Assembly: GCA_023548195.1 (NCBI GenBank)
Contig: JAJHZJ010000752.1
Span: 237,501-301,500, forward strand
Reading direction: 5' to 3'
Length of the DNA stretch: 64,000 nucleotides
DNA from: Bettongia penicillata ogilbyi
Taxonomy: Eukaryota; Chordata; Mammalia; Diprotodontia; Potoroidae
Below are positions 48,271 to 58,075 of the stretch, in pieces; the stretch's first letter is position 1; every line of letters starts with the position of its first letter. A program made the position numbers and the translations under genes. The notes under the pieces were generated by a model, which made no database searches, was not told where the DNA came from, and worked only from the letters and a program-made list of their open reading frames with translations.

Positions 48271-49190
48271 TCTTGAGGAATGAAATGTTTCTAGAGAAAG
48301 CAACATAAGCGACCTAAGTTCTTAGTCCACAGGGATGAAGAGGATTCCAATAGGGAGGAAAAAAGTATATAAAGGGAAATGAGAAGATGAAGAAGATAAA
48401 AACATGTCAATCTTCAATTTTGCTTATGGTTAGCCTTAATAAATATTGGTAAGCCTTCTGTTTTTCTCTTAATACTTTTCATAGTACTTTTATTTAAAAT
48501 TCACTATTTTGCCTCTAATTTAGTTTCTTTATTTCATGGGATATTTGTAAAATCACATAAAAACTATAAAAACACAATATAAATTTTGTCTACTCTTAAT
48601 TATTGACAGTGGCAACATTGCATTGTTTCAGAAAGCTTTATGCATGTTTTCTCTTTTCCTTGCTTTACTACCTCATTTTGTCTCAGGAAATTCAGAAGTG
48701 AAGTTTGTGCTTCATCATGCTACCACTATATCCTTTAGTGGAATTTTAGTAATACTTTTCACTATTATTCAATAATTATTATTATTCAATAATCACTGTA
48801 CTTTGAAAATAACAAGTAGTGTAGAAACAAAAGTATCAGAAATGTTGATAAAGTTTGGTCTAGTAGTAAGCTATACCATAGATTTAAATGAAAAAAAAAA
48901 AAACAAATCTGGTTTTTAGTATCAGCTATGCCCCTTATCACTTGTAGAAAATTGGACAGGGAATTTATCTCTTGTGGGTTCAAGTTTTTTTCATTGGAAA
49001 AATAAAGGAGTTATACAAAAGAAGTCTCAAGACTTATTCCACATTTCTATGATTCTGTAATTTTCACGCTGCATTTGGGTTGATACAGAAAATATTGACT
49101 ATATATATATATATATTTCATGTTTAGGAGATGTTTCTATATTTCTAACTCATGACAAAATTAATGAATTCCATTAAATTCAGAACCATC
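48271..49190. other. unassigned AT-rich DNA
   Basis: Nothing recognised apart from a short A-run near 48890 and a TA run near 49101-49117. Confidence 0.35.
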
Positions 49191-49194
49191 TTAA

Positions 49195-49360
49195 GAAGCA
49201 GTGCAGTGTAGGTAGTATAGCACTGAGAACTGGGAGACTTAGCTCTAAATTTGTGAAACACTGGAAAATTATTTAATTTTTCTGAGCTTCAGTTAGCTTG
49301 TTTTTAAAATGAGAGTTTGTAAAATGAGAGGGCTTCTCAAGACCCTTTAATTTTTACTTT
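49195..49360 (+). mobile_element. MIR/THER-like SINE
   Basis: 'ggtagtatagcactgagaac', 'gggagacttagctctaaatt', 'cttcagttagcttgttttta' and 'aaaatgagagggcttctcaa' follow the sense SINE order, including the 'gagggttggactagatgacc'-like 3' end. Confidence 0.65.
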
Positions 49361-49504
49361 TTTTCCCATTATAGCAAATAAGAAATTTCCAAAGAATGGC
49401 ATTTTCTAAAATGAAGAAATACATGAGTAATGCATATGATGAATGGACAGTGTCACTATATATGGGGAATATAAGACTGCATGGGGATGTCTCCACATAG
49501 AGTT

Positions 49505-51000
49505 TAGCTTACAGAGAGTGGATCGAAGATGGTGGAGTAAAGGCAGGGACTTGCTTGAGCTCTCCCCCAAATACCTGTAAAGATGACTCTAAATGAATTC
49601 TGGAGCTGCAGACCCACAGAATGAAGATGTAAAGCAAATCCCCAATCCAAGATAGCCTGGAAGGTTGACAGGAAGTGTCTATCACAGCAGGCTGGAAGCA
49701 GAGTACAGTCCAGCATGGGACACCTGACAAAGATGGGACCTGAGCAGCCCTCAGGAGATTGAATCATTGACAGCTGTGGTAGTGTCCAAATTTTGCAGCT
49801 CCAAAACACCAAGGATAACTTGGATGTTCAGTGATAAAAATCTGTTAGGCCTGTGGGAGAGAGTATCATGATCCAGTCCCAGTCACTCAGTGGCAGAGTC
49901 TACTGTGGTTACAACAGCAGCAGGAGAGACTGTGAGAGTGTGGGAGTGTGGAAGTGTGACTGAGCTTGCAGCAAGGCAGTGATGGAGAGGCAATCCTTCA
50001 CACAGTTCCAAGGCAGAAAAGAGTGCTTGAGGTCACTCACAGAACACAACACAAACCGAGAGAGGAGTAAACACCACTCCTCTGATCATATAACTTTGAA
50101 AGAGCTGAATATTTGCAAATCTTTAAGTTAAAGTTCCTGCATTCAAAGCCTCCAAAAAAAATATGAATTGATCACAGGCCACGGGAGAAATTTAAAACAA
50201 TTATGAAAATTAAGCAAGTGAAATAGAGGAAAATTGGGAAGAGAAATGAGAATGATTCAAGAAAATCATGAAAAACACTGCTTGCTAGATGGGACCCAAA
50301 GAAACACTTTAAAAATAGACTAGCCCAAATGGCAAAAGAGTACCAAAAAACCAACAAAGAGAAGAATGTCTTAAAAAGCAGAATTGGTCAAATGGAAAAG
50401 GAGGTCCAAAAACTCACTGAAGAAATAATTCCTTCAAAATGTAAAAGGGCAGATGGAAGCTAATGACTTTATGAAAAATCAAGAAATTGTAAAACAAAAT
50501 CAAAGGAATGCAAAAATAGAAGACAATGTGAAATATCTCATTGGAAAAATAACTGACTTGGAAAATAGATCCAGGAAAAATAATTTAATTTAAGAATTAA
50601 AGACTACCTGAAAACCATGATAAGAAAGAGCATAATCATCATCTTCCAAGAAATTATCAAGGGAAACTGCCTAATATTATAGAACCAGAGGATAAAATGA
50701 AAGAATACACCAGTTGCCTGCAGAAAGAAATCATGATTGGGTACGAAAATCTATCTTACTCTACAAAAAAGTAGAATGGAAAGGAATAAGTGGGGAAAGA
50801 GGGGGAGGGATGATAGAAGTGAAGGGAAATGGGAGGAAGGATTAATCAGAAGTAAACATTTTTGAGGAGAGGCAGTGTCAGAAGAGAATAAAATAAATGG
50901 ATGGAAGGAAAGAAGTCTTTCAAAAAATGACTGTTACAGAAGTATTTTCCATGACTACACATATATAACTTATATAGAATTGATTTCCTTCTTAAATTCC
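49505..51000 (+). mobile_element. HAL1/L1-type element J, degraded
   Basis: 5' end 'gatcgaagatggtggagtaa' at 49521, 5' UTR with 'aatacctgtaaagatgactc' and 'aggttgacaggaagtgtcta', ORF1 remnants at about 50100-50720, then a direct jump into the 3' UTR ('acgaaaatctatcttactct' near 50743) to about 51000. The last part of ORF1 is deleted. Confidence 0.8.
50100..50720 (+). pseudogene. element J ORF1 remnant
   Basis: The coiled-coil region ('ggtcaaatggaaaaggaggt' near 50386) and the linker coding YLIGKITDLENRSRK near 50535 are recognisable. Frames are broken every few dozen codons. The C-terminal domain is missing. Confidence 0.75.
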
Positions 51001-51170
51001 AACTTCTTCCTCCAACTATTCAAATACTGAGAAAAGTCTCAAGAGTTACAAATATTACCCTTCCATGTAGGATTGTAAACAGTTCAACTTTAATAAATCC
51101 ATTATGATTTCTCTTTCCTGTTTAAATTTTCATATTTATCTTGATTCTTGTGTTTGAAAGTCATATCACG
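51000..51170 (-). mobile_element. HAL1 fragment, antisense (ORF1 end and 3' UTR start)
   Basis: 'agtctcaagagttacaaata', 'ccttccatgtaggattgtaa' and 'gattcttgtgtttgaaagtc' are antisense to the end of HAL1 ORF1 and its 3' flank. This is the part missing from element J, so J may be folded back on itself by an inversion. Confidence 0.7.
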
Positions 51171-51410
51171 CACTCAGCACATAGGTAACACGTCTCTACT
51201 ATTCTAAACTAGTTTTTTTTTGCCACAAAGGCTTATTATTTGCTTTAGGATTCAGGATGTTTTTATATTAATATTATTGATCTCTCTGATCATAACCTCT
51301 TAGTTTATGGAAACTTGTACTTGCCTAATTTCACAATTTGTATTCCTCGATTGTGCTTTTGACTCATGAGAGAAATAACTACATAGTCCTCTACTCTCTT
51401 GCACATCAAT
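51171..51410. other. unassigned DNA
   Basis: Nothing recognised. Confidence 0.3.
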
Positions 51411-51412
51411 AA

Positions 51413-51675
51413 TAAGAGCTCGCATTTGTATAGCATTTATTTGTGTGGCAAAATGGTAAGTTTTTTTAGATAAATTATCTCATTTGTTTCTCACAACTCT
51501 GCAAGGTTGCTGCAATTATTATCTCCATTTTACAAAAGAGGAAACTGAGACAAACTAAGGTTAAGTGATTTATCCAGAGTCACAGAGGTAGTAAGAATAT
51601 AAGTCCAAATTTGAATTCTGGTCTTCCCGATTGCAGACCTAGCACACTATGAATTATAGCACCTCATTGCCCCAA
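51413..51675 (-). mobile_element. MIR-type SINE, antisense, nearly complete
   Basis: 'gctcgcatttgtatagcatt', 'attatctccattttacaaaa', 'gaggaaactgagacaaacta', 'agtcacagaggtagtaagaa' and 'atttgaattctggtcttccc' give the full antisense MIR order. Confidence 0.85.
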
Positions 51676-52080
51676 ACTGAAACAGGGCCCATTTCAGGAG
51701 TGTGGCATCTCTAACTCACATCAGGGATCCAAACTTTTCTTCCAAATCTCTAAGCAATTTCACATGAAATCAAACAAATACAGATTAACCAAAGTCACAA
51801 CATTTATATCAAGATAATGTAAAACAGTGGCAATGAAAGGATAGTCAAAATGAGATGAGGAGACAGTATACATAAGAATGAGCTTCTACCTTACACTGCT
51901 GGTTGCACAAGTAGGATTACTTCTCCTGAACTCAAACTCCTTCTTGAAAAGAAAGAAAATTGCCCATTGGTTTACTGAAGAGATGACAATTAGATCAATC
52001 CTTCTTTCAGAGGTACATAAGAAGAAATACAGAATTCCCTCATGTTATTCTACAATCTCACCAACATGCTTGTTCATCAG
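51676..52080. other. unassigned DNA
   Basis: Nothing recognised. One frame at 51878-52099 opens with a hydrophobic run (LTLLVAQVGLLLLNSNSF), but it has no support from context. Confidence 0.3.
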
Positions 52081-52084
52081 GTCT

Positions 52085-52790
52085 TTTTTTTTTTTTTAAA
52101 CATTTAGCGTTGCTTTATTTTCAGGTCCATATTCTCTAATTCCCTTCTCCTCAGAGAGAGCAAGAAAGACTAAATTCATTACAGACATATGCAGTCAAGC
52201 AAAACAAATTCTTTCATTAGATGTGTCAAAACCAAACCAGAAAAAAGTGTATATATCAATCTCTACTCTGAGTTCATTGCCTTTCTGTTTGGAGATCGGA
52301 AATATGTGTCACATTTCATCATGATTTCTGTAGAATTGTAGATGGTCTATGTATTGGTCAATATTTGTAAATCTTACAAAGTTATTTATGCTTACAATGT
52401 TTTTGTTATTGCATAAATTGATTCTCTAGTTCAGCTCATGTCACTTTACATGTAAATATTATAAAGTTTCTTTGAAACCACTTCCTGTATAAATCCTTAT
52501 AGCACACAGCAATTCCATCACATTCATATACCGTTACTAGTTCAGTCATTTCCTAACTAATCAGTACATTTTCAAACCAATTCTTTGATACCATAAATTA
52601 AGCCGCAATAAATTTGTAAATTGAGTCCTTTTCTTCTTTCTTTAACGTTTTTGGAGTATGGACTTAGGAGTAGTGTCTCAGGGTAAAAGGGTATATACAA
52701 ATAGATTTGGGAGCATGGCTACGTTGTTGCTGTTGTTGTTTTATTTTCAGAATTTCTGAACAAATTTGAAATTCTGTAGAGGGTATTATC
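52085..52790 (-). mobile_element. old L1 3' end, antisense, with poly(T)
   Basis: Starts at T-run 52083-52098 (the A-tail in antisense). It follows the marsupial L1 3' UTR and ORF2 end in reverse: 'acaatgtttttgttattgca' near 52396, 'attccatcacattcatatac' near 52511, 'gcaataaatttgtaaattga' near 52606 and 'ggtaaaagggtatatacaaa' near 52682. Heavily diverged. Confidence 0.75.
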
Positions 52791-53285
52791 ATACCTCATC
52801 AATCATAAGAAAAGACCAGAGGGTAGGAAAACTGAGGATTAAACTTTCCTCCAATTGTCATTTTCTGCTTGTTTCAACTAACAGGTAAACCAGCATCACA
52901 CAATGGTAGGTAAAAGGAAGAAAGGATACCTGGCTTAATTTCAGGTTGTTCCTCTATAAAAATTCTTTGAAAGCACTGATTAAGAAACTCAAACTCAAAG
53001 TTTAAATGACTAATTACCTATGTAATAATGTTTATTTGAGTCTTATTTCTATAGCAGTGCTAACAATACAAGTTCCACACTAAGGAATACCTTTGTTCCA
53101 CTCACTTTATGTTCTCTTAACTTGTACTCAAACTGGATTACAGTAGGCAGGTTATTATTTTTACCCTCAAGGATTTATCAGGCAATTCAAAGTCTGGAGT
53201 TTCTAACACTGTTTCCCTTGAGACCCCACCCCATATTCTTCCATTTATTGATCAACCAATTGACAAAATAAGCTCTTACAAAGAT
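52791..53285. other. unassigned DNA
   Basis: Nothing recognised. Confidence 0.3.
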
Positions 53286-53286
53286 A

Positions 53287-53510
53287 ATTGTTTGTATTTC
53301 ATTCTTAAAGAGAACCATGACATCAGGAAGGTGATGCCATGACTTGCAAGTGAATTGGATTAAAGTGAGGGAGAGTTATACAAACTCAACAATGGCACTT
53401 TATCCTCTAGAGCCATCTGAGTCCAGTGTCAACATAGAGATCAGGATAAGTGGAGATAGCTCTGGGTGTAGTGGGACACCTTGGCCTTTTTCAGCGATAT
53501 ATTTACAAAA
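53287..53510 (-). mobile_element. RTE-tailed SINE (MAR1-like), antisense, truncated
   Basis: 'gagaaccatgacatcaggaa', 'gacttgcaagtgaattggat', 'ctagagccatctgagtccag' and 'gtgggacaccttggcctttt' follow the same antisense order as the 20.8 kb copy. Confidence 0.8.
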
Positions 53511-53520
53511 GCTTTTTGCA

Positions 53521-53640
53521 AATATACATATATATATATATATACATACACATATGCATTTATATGTATGTGTACATACAAGTAAATATATGAACACATA
53601 TGTATGTATGTATACACACACATATATTATATAAACACAT
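53521..53640. repeat. TA/TATG/CA-rich microsatellite
   Basis: A mixed (TA), (TATG) and (CA) array lies between the SINE and the RTE copy. The cysteine/tyrosine-rich frames over it are artefacts. Confidence 0.9.
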
Positions 53641-53641
53641 T

Positions 53642-54815
53642 TCAAAACTATTCAGTTTCCTGGCATGGCACTGGTAGACTGTCCATGTTTCACAGGCATA
53701 TAACAATAAGGTCAGAACAACAGCTCTGAGGACCTTCAATTTGGTAGTCAGTGTAACACCTCTTCTCTCCCAAACTTTTCTTCAGAGACTCCCAAAAGCT
53801 GAGCTAGCTCTAGCAATGCACGCATCAACCTCATTGTCAATATATACATCCTTGGAAAGTACACTACCAAGGTAAGTGAACTTCTCCACAGCATTCAAAA
53901 CTTCTTTATTTGTTGTAATTGATGGTTCCACATATGGATGGTGTGGTGGTGGCTGAAGGAGTATCTATGTTTTCTTGGTGTTAATTATTAGGACAGAATT
54001 AGCAGAGGCAGTGAGAATTGATCCATACTTTGTTCCAACTCAGCTTCAGAGGCTGCATTGAATAAACAATAATCTGCAAACAGAAAACCATGCACCAGCA
54101 CTCCCTCCAATTTAGTCTTGGCCTTTAGGCTTGGCTCTTTAGTCAGAGGCTGCATTGAATAAACAATAATCTGCAAACAGAAAACCATGCACCAGCACTC
54201 CCTCCAATTTAGTCTTGGTAGCCTTTTCAAAGGGAAGAACTTACCATCAATAAAGTAGTTGATCTTGATACCATGTTCATCCTCATTGAAAGCATTTGAC
54301 AACATGGCTAAAATCATCATGCTAAAAATCATAGGAGCAAGCACACAACCCTGTTTCACTCCATTGGTGACTGGGAAGGCACGAGAATTTTGTCCGTTAT
54401 CCAGAACCTGGGCAAACAGGCCATCATGAAATTGACGTACAGTGTTGATGAACTTGTCTCGGCAACCAAGTTTTGATATAATTTTCCGTAAGCCCTCATG
54501 ACTAACAGTGTCAAAATCCTTGGTCAGATCTACAAACATTGTGTACAGACCTCTGTTCTGCTCCTGGCATTTTTCCTGAAGTTGTCAGGCAGCAAACACC
54601 GTATCAACTGTTCCTTGGCCCTTTCTGAAGCCACACTGGTTCTCAGGTATATGACCATATTCCAGGTGAAGGATGAGCCTATTAAGGAGGACTCTGGCAA
54701 GAATTTTGCCAGCAATGACTAAGAGAGAGATCCCCCTGTGATTGTTGCAGGACAACCTATTCCCTTTACTCTTATAGAGATAGACAATGGAGGCATCCTT
54801 GAACTCCTGGGTTTT
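53642..54815 (-). mobile_element. RTE LINE copy 2, inverted 5' segment
   Basis: The minus strand runs through the RTE reverse transcriptase: FKDASIVYLYKSKGNR near 54807, NHRGISLLVIAGKILARVLL, CGFRKGQGTVDT, FVDLTKDFDTVSHEGLRKII (54536-54478), NGVKQGCVLAPM (about 54371-54336), and on to CHARKLNSFE near 53645. The rest of the element is on the + strand from about 54816, so the 5' part is inverted. Confidence 0.9.
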
Positions 54816-54857
54816 GAATTGTCTTAGGAAGATTCTGAGGATGACCTGGCAGGACAA
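53988..54857 (-). pseudogene. RTE reverse transcriptase (copy 2), with a 97-base internal duplication
   Basis: Two open blocks (54857-54585 and 54539-53988) cover RT motifs 0 to C. The catalytic box reads FLFADYC (FADY at 54080-54069), so the second aspartate is lost. A 76-base segment is duplicated at 97-base spacing (54046-54121 and 54143-54218). Because 97 is not a multiple of 3, the upstream unit is read in another frame, yet the frame stays open. There is a stop between the blocks near 54585. Not functional. Confidence 0.88.
54046..54218 (-). repeat. 97-base-period direct duplication in RTE copy 2
   Basis: Bases 54046-54121 and 54143-54218 are identical by eye, with a 21-base spacer. 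The unit contains the catalytic FADY coding segment. Confidence 0.95.
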
Positions 54858-55116
54858 GGTACCAGATGTTGAAGTCCTTCCTCGAACTGAACTGGCAGGT
54901 ATTCAAACTATGCTTCAGAGAGGGAAACTTCGTTGGGCTGGTCATATTGTTCGAATTCCAAATATATGCTTGTCAAAAAGATTATTTTATGGAGAACTTG
55001 CATGGGGCAGGCTATCACATAGTGACCTGAAGAAACGATATAAGGACACTCTCAAGGTCTCTCTCAAGAATTTTGGATTTGGATTTGACTGTGCAACATG
55101 GGAAACACTGGCATAG
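54787..55116 (+). pseudogene. RTE ORF C-terminal domain (copy 2)
   Basis: An unbroken frame from the inversion joint to the natural end of the RTE protein, with the conserved LRWAGH and TW-E-T-LA segments. It lacks the RT and endonuclease, which lie inverted or are absent, so it is only a tail. The first 9 or so codons (MEASLNSWV) belong to the inverted part. Confidence 0.8.
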
Positions 55117-55386
55117 GACTGCTCAGCATGGTGTGCCCACATAAGAAAAGGTGCTGTGCTCTTTGAGCAAAGCAGAATTGAGACAGCATGAAGTAAACAC
55201 AGGATAAGCAAATTTGGGATATCCACCCCAAATATTCACATGGGTTCTCTGTGCCCAACCTTTGGTAGAGCATTCTGAGCTTATATTGGTCTGATCAGCC
55301 ACAGCGGAACACACTGAAATTTCACTTTACAAAGGTGATGTCATTTTGGTCCTGTTTGAAGACGGAGGACAACAACCAACCAACCA
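54816..55386 (+). mobile_element. RTE LINE copy 2, 3' segment to 3' end
   Basis: The + strand encodes FELNCLRKILRMTWQDKVPD from about 54813, then QRGKLRWAGHIVRIP, KRLFYGELAWGRLSHSDLKK and KVSLKNFGFGFDCATWETLA (stop near 55116). A 3' UTR of about 270 bases ends 'gacggaggacaacaaccaac'. It is followed by a TATG-type microsatellite. Confidence 0.9.
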
Positions 55387-55500
55387 ACCAATCAATAGAC
55401 ACACATATATGTGTGTACAAGTGTGTGTATGTGTGCATGCATGTAAGTATGTATATATATGTATGTATGTGTGTATGTATACATAATTACAAAACTGTCA
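55387..55500. repeat. (CAAC)n and (TATG/TGTA)n microsatellites
   Basis: A short (CAAC)/(CAAT) run continues the RTE tail, then a TGTG/TATG-rich run to about 55490. Confidence 0.85.
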
Positions 55501-55559
55501 CAAAGATATATTTACTGAATAGGTAAAACAAATACAGAAGTTCCAAAATCTTCTTACCA

Positions 55560-55985
55560 AGTGAGGCTATACAATCCCTCCTGCACAACCACAGTCACTA
55601 GGGTAAGAGCACTCAAACTGTAAGCAAAATGGTAGCAAAGAACACCTGTAAGAGCCACAAGGGGTTGAGAGAAAATTTTTGTCATTTGGCTTTGGGAAAT
55701 CTCTTTTTCTCCTTGAGGAGTCCCCTATAAGGTCATTTTGGGATGACTCATTGGCAGGACATGAGGTTTTTTTTCCTTCAAATTTACTGATTTTTGGCTG
55801 GGATCAGTTTCTCAGCTGACAAGTCTATATACTCCTTTCTTGTGTCAAAGAGGTTGCTTAACATGTCATCTGAATCACCACAGGATTTAGTTTCATCTAT
55901 TTTTGGCTTTGGTGGGATCTATTACTGATTTCAGCAATTGAGAAGATTTCTGATGGCTTTTCTAACCTTGTGAAGTTCACAGAGC
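55560..55985 (-). pseudogene. unidentified coding-like stretch (candidate processed pseudogene)
   Basis: On the minus strand an open stretch of 44 codons (55918-55787) contains KPKIDETKSCGDSDDMLSNL followed by FDTRKEYIDLSAEKLIPAKN. Neighbouring frames continue plausibly on both sides, with TRLEKPSEIFSIAEISN upstream (about 55975-55920) and SCPANESSQNDLIGDSS downstream (about 55760-55700). This is what a protein-coding sequence with two frameshifts looks like. It is unlike any LINE protein in the window. I do not recognise the gene and see no clear poly(A) or splice structure. Confidence 0.4.
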
Positions 55986-56320
55986 CACTTCCATTTTAGA
56001 CTCTTCAGTCTTCAAAAAATAAACATGAAAGACATCAGATATTCACAGACACTTGATTTTGCTATTGCTTATCCCCTACCCAGAATTTCACAGCCACCTT
56101 TATCAATTGAAAGTGTTACTGGAAATAACACCTACTGGAATCTTTTACTTATTCAGTTCCCTTTCAGTCTCCTCTCTCATTAGTACTTTTGGGTCTTAAA
56201 CCAACCAGACAGGTTAAATCATTTCATAGTATCAGCCTCTTAGTGACTCAGCAATTATCCATGTATTGCTTTGAATCTAATCAGGATATACTGCATATAC
56301 TTGGAAGTGGTGTGAGAGAG
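55986..56320. other. unassigned DNA
   Basis: Nothing recognised. It could include more of the preceding candidate pseudogene. Confidence 0.3.
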
Positions 56321-56324
56321 GAAA

Positions 56325-56552
56325 GGTAATACGCATTTATTGTGTTTATTGTGAATAATTGCTATTTCTCTTCACAACAATCCTGTGAAGTATGATTCAC
56401 ACTTTACTGATGAGGAAATTGAATCTGATGAAAGCTAAGTGACTTGAATGGGGTCTTACAGTCATTAAGGGTCTGAGGTTAGATTTGAACTCAGTTCTAT
56501 CCCAACTCTAGGCTCAGTGATCTATTCACTGTGCCACTTATCTGTCTCAGGA
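56325..56552 (-). mobile_element. MIR-type SINE, antisense
   Basis: 'cacaacaatcctgtgaagta', 'tttactgatgaggaaattga', 'ggtctgaggttagatttgaa' and 'ctattcactgtgccacttat' give the full antisense order with the marsupial 'gtgccacctagctgc'-type end. Confidence 0.85.
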
Positions 56553-56850
56553 TGGGAAAGGTCCATGGTACATACTCAAAAGCAAACTCTCCCCCAAACT
56601 TTCAGGTAGTTACCTAGAAGGTTAGCTAAACATGTTCCAGTGTGGGAGAAGGGATGCTACATATATACTATTACTATGGGCAAACTGTATTTTTAGTCAT
56701 CAGAAAATTGCTAATGACAACAAGTTAAGGTATAGTGTGGAGAAGTCTTGGAGATATTCTCCACACCTCTTTCTTTGTGATTTCAGGAGTCTGGCTACTG
56801 GCTACTGCTAGCGTGGAGAAGTCTATATACTCTGGACAAGATCGCTTAAA
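56553..56850. other. unassigned DNA
   Basis: Nothing recognised. Confidence 0.3.
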
Positions 56851-56854
56851 TTCT

Positions 56855-57515
56855 CTTTTTTTTAAATTTTTTTAAAATTTTTAATATTCTACAATCACTA
56901 CCATAAAACTTAGAATATTTCCCCCTTACCTACACCCCACCACCCCCTCCCTCCCCAAGACAGTGTACAATTCTACATAGTCTTTCCAGGCCTCTCTGAA
57001 GTCTTCTTGTTCATCATTTCTGATGGCACAGTAGTATTCCATTACCTTCATATACCATAATTTATTCAGCCATTCCCCCATTGATAGGCACCCCCTTGAT
57101 TTCCAGTTTTGGCAACTACAAAGAGTGCTACTATAAATATTTTTGAACATGTGGGACCCTTTCTCATTTTTATGATCTCTTGGGGATACAGTCCTAGAAG
57201 TGATATTACTGGGTCGAAGGGTATACACATTTTTGTAGCTCTTTGGGCATAGTTCCAAACCGTTCTGCAGAAGGGTTGGATGATCTCACAGCTCCACCAA
57301 CAATGAATTAATGTTCCAACATTTCTCATTTTCCTGTTCTGTCATGTTTGTCAGTCTAATAGGTGTGATGTGGTACCTCAGAAATGTTTTGATTTACATC
57401 TCTCTAAACAAAAGTGATTTAGAGCACTTTTTCATGTGATTATAGATATGTTTAATTTCTTCCTCTGAAAATTGCCTGGTCATTCCTTTGACTATTTATC
57501 AATTGGGGAATGATC
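56855..57515 (-). mobile_element. L1 3' end, antisense (ORF2 C-terminus and 3' UTR)
   Basis: A T-rich tail near 56857-56880, an antisense 3' UTR with a C-rich tract (56935-56955), then antisense ORF2. 'ccattgataggcaccccctt' (57079) and 'ctccaccaacaatgaattaa' (57293) are landmarks. A minus-strand block (57329-57066) reads VGTLIHCWWSCEIIQPF and ATKMCIPFDPVISLLGLYPQ. It ends near 57515 by 5' truncation. Confidence 0.88.
57066..57510 (-). pseudogene. L1 ORF2 C-terminal remnant
   Basis: Carries the C-terminal zinc-knuckle-like region (HCWWSC) and the CIPFDP...LLGL segment of ORF2 in one open block. Only the last fifth of the protein is present, so it is inactive. Confidence 0.8.
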
Positions 57516-57820
57516 TTAAATTCTTAATAGCAGTTAAACAGAATTGTTGTCATCCTTGTTTGTCATTTTTCATATTGGGTACATCCCCTTAGGTTTTATT
57601 GATAAGTCACTATTAAATTAGAAAAGTGTGCAATTGCTCCAAAAGTAATCTTTATTTAACACATCAGTATTATGAAACAATGGAAGAATGTTCTGAATTC
57701 TTAGTTGATCATAAGAGTTTAGCAAACATCTTTTCAAACTGCCCACCTTTTATTATAAAAAAGAGTGACAGTGTGACTTTTCATAGCTAGTTGATCTGTT
57801 CCTCAAATGATTACTGATAT
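57516..57820. other. unassigned DNA
   Basis: Nothing recognised. Confidence 0.3.
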
Positions 57821-57824
57821 TATC

Positions 57825-58075
57825 TTACTTATAACAGCTGGCATTTATGAAATGTTTTAAAATTTACAAAGTGCTTTACATTTCTCATCTTATTTGATCT
57901 TCATAACTTTGTAAAATATATGCTATCATTTCCCCTTTTTTACAAATGAGGAAACAAGTTGAAAGAGATCTGAGTTTGCAAAGAATTACACCTCTAGTAA
58001 ATGTCCAATGCCAGATTTAACTTTTGTCTTTCCGATTTCTAATTCAATACTCAATCCACTGAGGTACCTATATAT
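57825..58075 (-). mobile_element. MIR-type SINE, antisense
   Basis: 'acaaagtgctttacatttct', 'ttttacaaatgaggaaacaa', 'tgccagatttaacttttgtc' and 'ctcaatccactgaggtacct' are in the antisense MIR order. Confidence 0.8.

Noticed and set aside
51878..52099. Small hydrophobic ORF that could be a secreted peptide
   Set aside because: The frame ends in a poly(T) L1 tail, has no homology I recognise, and lies in unremarkable AT-rich DNA.
53344..53645. Cys/Tyr/His-rich small ORFs resembling cysteine-rich peptides
   Set aside because: They arise from the TATG/CA microsatellite and SINE sequence, have no signal peptide context and occur on both strands.
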